From assembly GCF_006636215.1 (NCBI RefSeq), contig NZ_VIFM01000051.1, positions 1 to 52,917 of the forward strand: 52,917 bases of DNA. The letters are read 5' to 3'. Below the pieces are notes generated by a model. The model made no database searches and was not told the DNA's origin. It was given only the letters and a program-made list of their open reading frames with translations. Positions 47,001 to 52,917 of this stretch are shown in pieces; within the stretch, counting starts at the first letter, position 1, and every line of letters starts with the position of its first letter. Made by a program: the position numbers and the translations under genes. This DNA is from Myxococcus llanfairpwllgwyngyllgogerychwyrndrobwllllantysiliogogogochensis (GTDB lineage: Bacteria; Myxococcota; Myxococcia; Myxococcales; Myxococcaceae).

Positions 47001-50000
47001 TGGTGCTGGGCCTGCCCCAGTCGCCACTCGCTCCGGATGCGCCGGTGCTGTTGCCGGTGACGCTCGAACAGTGGACTCACGAGCCGCTCCGAGCGGAGCG
47101 GGCGGAGGCGCTCGTCCGCGACCTCACGAGTTTCTCGGCCAGCGAGCTGGCGCCCTGGATGCGTCCCTCGGACGTCCGGGTGGTGCCCGAGTTGCCGCGA
47201 ACCTCCAGCGGAAAGGTCAACCTCACGGCCCTGTCCGCCTGGGAGCCCGCGCGTGACGAAGACGGCCCCGCGCCCGCCACTCCGAGCGGCGGGGGGACCG
47301 TGGGGACCTTGCTGCGAGGCATCTGGGAAGACCTGCTGGAGCGACGGCTTCCGGACGAAAGCGCGAGCTTCTTCGGCTTGGGCGGCCACTCGCTGATGGC
47401 GGTGCGATTGATGGCGCGCATCAACGCCGCGCTTCAGGTGCACCTGCCGGTCTCCGCCCTCTTCGAGACGCCCATCTTCCGCGACATGGCGGCGCGCATC
47501 GAGCGGCTCCGGAGTGAAGGGGCGGGAGCTGACGCGCTGGTGGTGGAGCGGGCGCCGGAGGCGGAGCACTACCCGATGTCCACCGCGCAAGCGCGCGTCT
47601 GGTTCCTCGAACAGCTCCTGCCCGGGAAGGCCACGTACCACATCCCCATCGCGCTCAGGCTTCGGGGACCGCTGGACGTGGGTGCGTTGCGGCGGGCACT
47701 CCATTCGCTGGTGGAGCGACATGAGCCGCTCCGCGCCCGGTTCGGTGCGGTGGGCGGACGCCCTGTGCAGTGGTTCGACGTGCGACGCCCGGTGGAGCTG
47801 CCGCTGCTTCCGTTCGAGGAGATGTCGGCGGAGGAGCTGGAGGACTGGATTCGCGCGTACTCGCAGCGGCCGTTCTCCCTGGCGGAGGGGCCGTGTGTGC
47901 GCGCGGCGCTCTTGGGCTTGGGGGAACTCGAGCATGTGCTCGTCATCGTCTTCCACCATCTGGTGGCGGATGGCTGGTCCATGCGAGTGCTCACCAGCGA
48001 CCTGACGGCGCTGTACGGCGCGGCGGTCTCCGGTGAGGCGTCGCCGCTGCGTCCGCTGGAGCTTCAGTACCGCGACTACGCGGTGGCACAGCAGCAGTGG
48101 GTCGACTCGCCGGGGATGCGGACCCAACTGGACCAGTGGCTGGACACGTTGCGCGGTCAGCAGCCCGTGGAGACGCTGGCGAGCAGGCCGAGACCGTCGC
48201 GCAGGAGCGGCGCGGGCGATGTGGTGCTCAGCCAGCTCTCCGCGCCGCTCGTCGAGAAGCTGCGCAGGCTGGCCCGGAGTCAGGACTGCACGCTGTTCAT
48301 GGTGCTGCTGGGGGGCTTCGCGGCCCTGGTCTCACGGCACTCGCGGGACCATGACTTGACGTTGGGGACCCCGGTCTCCAACCGCGTGGACCCGAAGCTG
48401 GACGCGCTGGTGGGCTTCTTCACCAACACCCTGGCGCTGCGCGTGCAAGTGGACGTGACGCGGTCCGGGGTGGAGCTGCTGCGACGGGTGAGGGAGGCGT
48501 CGGTTGCGGCGTTTGATCGTCAGGCGGTGCCGTTCGACCGCATCGTCGAGAAGCTCAAGCCCGTTCGAGACTTGTCGACGACTCCCATCTTCCAGCTGTG
48601 GTTCGCGTTCCTGGAACTCCAGTTGATGGAGAGCGAGCACCAGGGACTGAAGCTGGAGTCCCTGGCGGTGAGGACGGCGGCGGCGGAGTTCGACCTGTCG
48701 CTCTCCATCACCTTGGAGGGCGCGCGGTTGTGCTGCTCGTTCTCGTACGCGACGGACCTCTTCGAGCGCGAGGAAGTCGAGTCCCTGGCGCGTCGATATG
48801 AGCGGTTGCTGGAGGGGCTGGCGGAGGATGCCTCGGTGACGGTGGCGGCGCTGCCGCTGCTGACGCCTGCGGAGCAGCGTGCCTTGGTGTCGCTGGGGGC
48901 GGGAGCCTCCGCGGGGCGGTACGAGAGCGTGGACCGGCGGTTGGCAGGACATGCGCGCACCCGTCCCGATTCCGTGGCCATCAGCGATGCGGGGGCGGCC
49001 TGGAGTTACGCACGCGTGGAAGCGGAGGCGAGCGCCATCGCGCAAGCGCTGCGAAGCGCGGTGGGGCTGGGTGGCCGTATCGGCATCCTCATGGGGCCCT
49101 CGGCGCGCACGGTGGTGACGGTGCTGGGGGCCCTGCGGGCCGGGGTGACCTTCGTCCTGTTGGACCCGTCCTATCCGATGGAGCGTCACCGCTTCATGGT
49201 GGAGGACGCGGGCCTGGGGCTCATCGTCAGCGACGTTGACGACGCGCGGGACCGGGTGGGGCCGGCCGTGGAGACCGTGTCGGTGGAGCACTTGCTGGCC
49301 CAGGCCGGAGACGCGGTGGTGGAGGCGGGGCTGCTCCCGGACGAGCTGCCCGCGTACCTTTGCTACACGTCGGGTTCTACAGGGCGGCCCAAGGGAGTGA
49401 TGGTTCCTCGCGGCGCGCTGACCCAGTTGCTGGGAGCGATGGCGTCCCGCGTGGGTGCGACGGTGTCCACGCGGATGTTGGCGAACACCGCGCTGTCGTT
49501 CGACATCGCGTTGCTGGAGTTGTTGCTTCCCACCTTTGTCGGAGGGTGTGTCGTCGTCGCGACCCGGGGACCTCGGCTGGATGGCGAGCGTCTCAATGCG
49601 CTCCTGCGCGACGAGCGGGTGAACCTGGTCCAGGGCACTCCGTCCACGTGGCGGCTTCTCCTGGCCGCGGGCTTCGTGGGCGGCGAGGACCTGACGCTGC
49701 TCTGCGGAGGCGAGGCGTTGGAAGGTGAGCTGGCGGCGACGTTGCGACGCCACTGCGGGCGACTCTTCAACGTCTACGGCCCGACGGAGACGACCATCTG
49801 GTCGACGTTCCACGAGGCCGAAGCCCTGGGGTCGGGGCGTGAGCCCATCGGGCGACCGCTTCCTGGGACTCGCTGCAAGGTGCTGGATGCGACGTGGCGG
49901 CCAGTGCCCCCTGGCGCGCTGGGAGAGCTGTACATCGGCGGTGTCGGTGTCGCGCAGGGCTACACGGGACGGCCGATGGAGACGGCCATGTGTTTCGTGC

Positions 50001-52917
50001 CGGACCCGGACGGACCGGCGGGTTCGCGGATGTACGCCACGGGCGATCTGGTCCGGATGGGTCTGGACGGGACGCTGGGCTTCCACGGCCGCGAGGACGC
50101 TCAGGTGAAGGTGCGGGGCCATCGCATCGAGCTGGCCGAAGTGGAAGCGGCGCTGAAGCAGGTGACTGGGGCGCGTGATGGGGTGGTCGTGGTCCGGGAG
50201 GACGTTCCCGGAGACAAGCGACTGGTGGGGTACGTGGTGGCGGACACGCTGCCCGACCTGGTGGAGGTGAAGGCGCTGCTGAGGACGAAGTTGCCGGAGT
50301 ACATGGTGCCTTCGGTGCTGGTTCGGTTGGAGTCCCTGCCGCTGACGCCGAACGCGAAGGTGGACCGCAAGGCGCTTCCCGCTCCGGAGTCGGTGGACGC
50401 CACGGAGTCGGCCTCGTACATGGCGCCGAGGACTCCGACGGAGCAGGTCCTGGTGGGGCTGTGGGAGTCGCTCCTGGGGCAGCGGCGTGTCGGCATCCGG
50501 GACGACTTCTTCCAACTGGGTGGGCACTCGTTGCTGGCGACCCAGGTGGCGTCGCGAGTCCACGCCATGTTCGGGGTGAGTCTGGCGCTGCGGAGCATCT
50601 TCGAGTCCGCCACCGTGGAGACGTTGGCCGTGCTCGTGGAGCAGGCGCTCCGTTCCGAGCAGGGTGCTCTGCCGCCGCCGCTGCGGCCCGTATCGCGAAG
50701 CGAGCCGCTGCCGTTGTCGTATTCCCAGCAGCGACTGTGGTTCCTGGATCAGCTCCAGGCGGGATTGGACACGTACAACCTCCCCGCGGCGCTGCGAATC
50801 GAAGGCCCGTTGGTTGTGGAGGTGTTGGAGCGGAGCTTCTCAACGCTGGTGCGTCGCCACGAATCGTTGCGCACGACGTTCCGTGCGGACGCGGGCGGTC
50901 CCGTTCAGGTCATCACGGAGGGCGCGGAGTGGGTCCTCCAGCGAGAGGACGTGAGCGGGTTGCCGGAGGCGGAGCGTGAAGGCGCGGTGAAGCAGTGCAT
51001 CGCGGAGGAAGCCCGGCGGCCGTTCGACCTGGAGTCAGGGCCACTTCTGCGAACGGTGTTGGTGAAGCTGTCGGAGCGGGAGCACGTGCTGGTGCTGGTG
51101 ATGCACCACATCGTGTCGGACGGCTGGTCGATGGGTGTGCTCGTGAGGGAAGTGGGCGCGCTCTACGAGGCGTACGCGAAGGGACAACTGTCTCCCTTGA
51201 GCGAGCTGCCGGTGCAGTACGCGGACTACGCGGTATGGCAACGGGAGTGGTTGCAAGGGGCGGAGCTGGAGCGACAGCTCACCTATTGGCGCAACCAACT
51301 GAAGGGCGCTCCGCGCGCATTGGAGCTCCCAACCGACCGGCCGAGGCCCGCGACTCAGACGTACCGAGGCGGCTTCGTGAAGGCGCTGTGGGGGAGTGCG
51401 CTCTGGAGGTCGGTGGAGGGACTCGGGAGGCGGGAGGGCGCTACGCCCTTCATGGTGTTGCTGGCCGCGTACCAGACGGTGCTGGGCAGGTACGCGGGTC
51501 AGGAAGACGTGTGCGTGGGCGCGCCCATCGCGGGAAGGACGCGGACGGAGACGGAGGGGCTGATCGGGTGCTTCGTCAACACGCTGGTCCTGCGGGGGCG
51601 GGTGAAGAGAGAGGAGACCTTCGCGGGGTTGGTGAAGCAGGTGCGGGAGACGACGCTGGGCGCGTACGCCCATCAGGACGTGCCGTTCGAGAAGCTGGTG
51701 GAAGAGTTGCAGCCTGAGAGGGACTTGAGTCGGAGCCCGCTCTTCCAGGTGACGTTGACGCTGCAGAACACGCCGGTGACGGAGCTGCGTCAGGAAGGAC
51801 TGATGCTGAAGGGAATGCCGGCGGAGGGGACCACGTCGAAGTTCGACCTGTCGCTGGTGGTGGAGGAGGCGGAGGACGGAGTGGCGGTGGTGGCGAACTA
51901 CAACAGTGACCTCTTCGAGAGGAGGACGGTGGAGGTGATGGTGGAGCACCTTCGGGTGCTGCTGGAGGCAGGAGTGGCGCGGCCGGAGGCGAGGCTGTGG
52001 ACGCTGCCGATGCAGGGGGAAGAGGCGCGGCGAGTATTGGTGGAGGAGTGGAGCGGCCGACGCGTGGAGTACCCGCGAGAGGCAAGCCTGGCGTCACTCT
52101 TCGAAGCGCAGGTGAGGCGCAGTCCGGACGCGGTGGCAGTGGAGTACGAGGGCGAGAGGCTGAGCTACGGAGAGCTGAACCGCCGAGCGAATCAACTGGC
52201 GCACCACCTGAGAGGGATGGGGGTAGGCCCCGAGGTGAAGGTGGGGCTGTGCGTGGAGCGCTCGCTGGAGTTGGTGGTGTCGGTGCTGGGCATCCTGAAG
52301 GCGGGAGGAGCGTACGTACCGCTGGACGCGAGCTACCCGCTGGAGCGGTTGGGGTGGATGAAGCGAGAGGCAGGGGTGGCCGTCCTCGTGGCGCAGGAGA
52401 GGTTGGCGGACGAGGTGGCGGAGGGAGGGGAGGCGGTGGTGTGCGTGGACACGGAGTGGGAGGGGATTGCGCGCCAGCCGGAGAGCAACCCGAGTCCCGT
52501 CGTGGGAGGAGAGAACCTGGCGTATGTGATTTTCACGTCGGGGAGCACGGGGAAGCCGAAGGGAGTGGGAGTGCCCCAGCGAGCGGTGACGCGACTGGTG
52601 GTGGGGACGAGCTACGCGCACTTCGGGGCGGAAGAAGTGTGGTTGCAGTTGGCGCCGGTGTCGTTCGACGCGTCGACGTTGGAGATATGGGGAGCGCTGC
52701 TGCACGGAGGGAAGCTGGTGGTGTACCCGGCGGGGACACCGTCGCTGGAGGAACTCGGGAGCGCGCTGCGGAAGAGCGGTGTCACGTCGCTGTGGCTGAC
52801 GGCGGCGCTGTACGAGCAGATGCAGGCGAGGCAATCGGATGCGCTGGGGGGAGTGAGGCAGGTGTTGGCGGGAGGAGACGTGCTGCCGGCGGGGAGGGTG
52901 AGGGAGCGGTTGGCGGG
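44042..52917 (+). CDS. Large NRPS, partial at right edge: A(N-MT)-PCP-C-A(Gly)-PCP-C-A...
   Basis: At least 2958 residues; the frame is open to the window end, so the C-terminus is missing. GTG at 44033 is an alternative start. N-terminal about 185 residues look like the end of a condensation domain without HHxxxDG. First A: TSGTTGTPR near 333, NAYGPTE at 463, SGD in A7, an N-methyltransferase (VLEIGCGTG near 693, NSVVQYFP) between A8 and A9, Lys1058 in A10. PCP Ser1117. C: HHLVADG at 1305. Second A: YTSGSTGRPKG near 1775, NVYGPTE at 1910, code D-I-L-Q-L-G-V-I-W-K, one residue from the glycine code. PCP Ser2163. C: HHIVSDG at 2355. Third A from about 2680, cut at the edge; partial code D-A-L-W-L-G, Val-like. 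Arg codons AGG/AGA become frequent near the end. No thioesterase is within the window. Confidence 0.95.
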   Translation, partial: MTVTLRDGALDGRLAAFVREHGTGEETVLLAAWLATLATARPEHASRCLVEGPSRSVLVACPPVTREAFVDLVVRVHRALRRGSASPAQDPASVARVRLVPMGGEVTTTVPSGAIPELVIRRTGEGLALEGRGDGGASLARSARAVLDAALKDPMRDWARLPLLDAQMLEALKHATRGEVPAEGVGEDCLTAFSAVVAAHPEAVALADGESAWTYAEVDGAVRRLGYALWQQGVLGQVVGVLVEDPLDLVVAPLAVLAAGGTFAMLDARVPAQRTASLLETVRASLVVTRGALLPEDLAPRVRRLALETVDPERPALRGPLFAEPLLPACLSLTSGTTGTPRAAMVTRGGLLWLAHAMHRVAGGGQCALHVGSVAFDAFLYNLSLTLFRGGTLVFAGAHVDPAVMVETARRWRVDHICAVPSILRLVDAEALCDDRWPVVMSVGEACPPELAERFVGRARFVNAYGPTETTVCSHMHVVDDVEELGTQVPIGLPLAGVTGVVVDAWVRPLPSGVEGELLIGGVGVGLGYHLAPAETAERFVPDPLGPPGSRAFRSGDRAVLLADGRVLLRGRADRQVKVRGARVDLGEVDGVLGRHTSVAEVCTAARATSGGETRLVTYAVDRREYRRPELERERVDRWLLAFEQALKSEPRPDEEFAGWSSAVTGEAMPREVMREWLAATCARILERRPRRVLEIGCGTGAILEHVAPVCEEYWATDVSPVSLETAAARARRVGAAGRTRLLLRKAEEGGYAEGRFDVVVVNSVVQYFPSAAYLVDVLRHAVAATRPGGVVYVGDVRHLGLHADFQRHVALSRAAGQTSLEDLERQASRAAQLEEELLVDPRFFQVLARELPRLSGVRLLVRGGATANELNQFRYDAVLHVGAPGETVPLLEVSWEPGQGLEHWLSTGTLPLRVVGIPNARLVTVLERTSVLAQGARAERTVEELRGVSPRRREAVDPEHLLAEAAALGLTAECRLRVEDVVCFDLVLGLPQSPLAPDAPVLLPVTLEQWTHEPLRAERAEALVRDLTSFSASELAPWMRPSDVRVVPELPRTSSGKVNLTALSAWEPARDEDGPAPATPSGGGTVGTLLRGIWEDLLERRLPDESASFFGLGGHSLMAVRLMARINAALQVHLPVSALFETPIFRDMAARIERLRSEGAGADALVVERAPEAEHYPMSTAQARVWFLEQLLPGKATYHIPIALRLRGPLDVGALRRALHSLVERHEPLRARFGAVGGRPVQWFDVRRPVELPLLPFEEMSAEELEDWIRAYSQRPFSLAEGPCVRAALLGLGELEHVLVIVFHHLVADGWSMRVLTSDLTALYGAAVSGEASPLRPLELQYRDYAVAQQQWVDSPGMRTQLDQWLDTLRGQQPVETLASRPRPSRRSGAGDVVLSQLSAPLVEKLRRLARSQDCTLFMVLLGGFAALVSRHSRDHDLTLGTPVSNRVDPKLDALVGFFTNTLALRVQVDVTRSGVELLRRVREASVAAFDRQAVPFDRIVEKLKPVRDLSTTPIFQLWFAFLELQLMESEHQGLKLESLAVRTAAAEFDLSLSITLEGARLCCSFSYATDLFEREEVESLARRYERLLEGLAEDASVTVAALPLLTPAEQRALVSLGAGASAGRYESVDRRLAGHARTRPDSVAISDAGAAWSYARVEAEASAIAQALRSAVGLGGRIGILMGPSARTVVTVLGALRAGVTFVLLDPSYPMERHRFMVEDAGLGLIVSDVDDARDRVGPAVETVSVEHLLAQAGDAVVEAGLLPDELPAYLCYTSGSTGRPKGVMVPRGALTQLLGAMASRVGATVSTRMLANTALSFDIALLELLLPTFVGGCVVVATRGPRLDGERLNALLRDERVNLVQGTPSTWRLLLAAGFVGGEDLTLLCGGEALEGELAATLRRHCGRLFNVYGPTETTIWSTFHEAEALGSGREPIGRPLPGTRCKVLDATWRPVPPGALGELYIGGVGVAQGYTGRPMETAMCFVPDPDGPAGSRMYATGDLVRMGLDGTLGFHGREDAQVKVRGHRIELAEVEAALKQVTGARDGVVVVREDVPGDKRLVGYVVADTLPDLVEVKALLRTKLPEYMVPSVLVRLESLPLTPNAKVDRKALPAPESVDATESASYMAPRTPTEQVLVGLWESLLGQRRVGIRDDFFQLGGHSLLATQVASRVHAMFGVSLALRSIFESATVETLAVLVEQALRSEQGALPPPLRPVSRSEPLPLSYSQQRLWFLDQLQAGLDTYNLPAALRIEGPLVVEVLERSFSTLVRRHESLRTTFRADAGGPVQVITEGAEWVLQREDVSGLPEAEREGAVKQCIAEEARRPFDLESGPLLRTVLVKLSEREHVLVLVMHHIVSDGWSMGVLVREVGALYEAYAKGQLSPLSELPVQYADYAVWQREWLQGAELERQLTYWRNQLKGAPRALELPTDRPRPATQTYRGGFVKALWGSALWRSVEGLGRREGATPFMVLLAAYQTVLGRYAGQEDVCVGAPIAGRTRTETEGLIGCFVNTLVLRGRVKREETFAGLVKQVRETTLGAYAHQDVPFEKLVEELQPERDLSRSPLFQVTLTLQNTPVTELRQEGLMLKGMPAEGTTSKFDLSLVVEEAEDGVAVVANYNSDLFERRTVEVMVEHLRVLLEAGVARPEARLWTLPMQGEEARRVLVEEWSGRRVEYPREASLASLFEAQVRRSPDAVAVEYEGERLSYGELNRRANQLAHHLRGMGVGPEVKVGLCVERSLELVVSVLGILKAGGAYVPLDASYPLERLGWMKREAGVAVLVAQERLADEVAEGGEAVVCVDTEWEGIARQPESNPSPVVGGENLAYVIFTSGSTGKPKGVGVPQRAVTRLVVGTSYAHFGAEEVWLQLAPVSFDASTLEIWGALLHGGKLVVYPAGTPSLEELGSALRKSGVTSLWLTAALYEQMQARQSDALGGVRQVLAGGDVLPAGRVRERLA

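Noticed and set aside
48332..50563. 743-codon minus-strand frame
   Set aside because: Antisense to the glycine module of the large NRPS.

Overview
The DNA is GC-rich (roughly 70% by eye) and bacterial. Multidomain NRPS/PKS genes, a PilZ protein, small Cys-rich lipoproteins, GTG/TTG starts and general gene style point to a myxobacterium (Myxococcota, Myxococcus/Corallococcus/Cystobacter-like). This is inferred from gene content only; no marker gene allows a species call.

Left part (1-11 kb), housekeeping: a Nudix hydrolase and a putative lipoprotein, then ftsH with a strong hairpin terminator, a stand-alone sigma-factor region 1.1-like protein, grpE, a HtrA/Deg protease, an exported protein divergent from a PilZ protein (with alternating ATGTAGG half-sites between them), glutamate dehydrogenase (gdhA) and tRNA-Thr(CGT) with its terminator. 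A second imperfect copy of that terminator lies 1.56 kb further on. It brackets two orphan genes of low recognisability, which looks like an insertion behind the tRNA.

Middle part (11-20 kb), metabolism: a thiolase plus a long two-domain FabG, an alpha/beta hydrolase, a persulfide-dioxygenase-like MBL protein divergent from a rhodanese lipoprotein, a flavin monooxygenase followed by panD (beta-alanine synthesis), a kinase-like phosphotransferase and a JmjC/cupin-type putative hydroxylase.

Right part (20.4 kb to the right edge): a tightly coupled operon, over 32 kb long, for a hybrid lipopeptide/polyketide. Predicted order is LLM monooxygenase, B12-type radical SAM enzyme, FAAL-PCP-C-FkbH-PCP, C-A(MT)-PCP-E-C-A(FkbM-type MT)-PCP, KS-AT-KR-ACP, a free-standing C, and [C remnant]-A(N-MT)-PCP-C-A(Gly)-PCP-C-A..., which runs off the window without a stop. 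The predicted chain is a fatty acid esterified to glycerate, a D-configured residue, a beta-alanine-like residue, one reduced malonate unit, an N-methyl amino acid, glycine and a Val-like residue. The acyl-glycerate starter resembles what I recall for vioprolide, but the downstream modules do not match any assembly line I know. The thioesterase and the end of the cluster lie outside the window. The nearby panD could feed the beta-alanine-like module.
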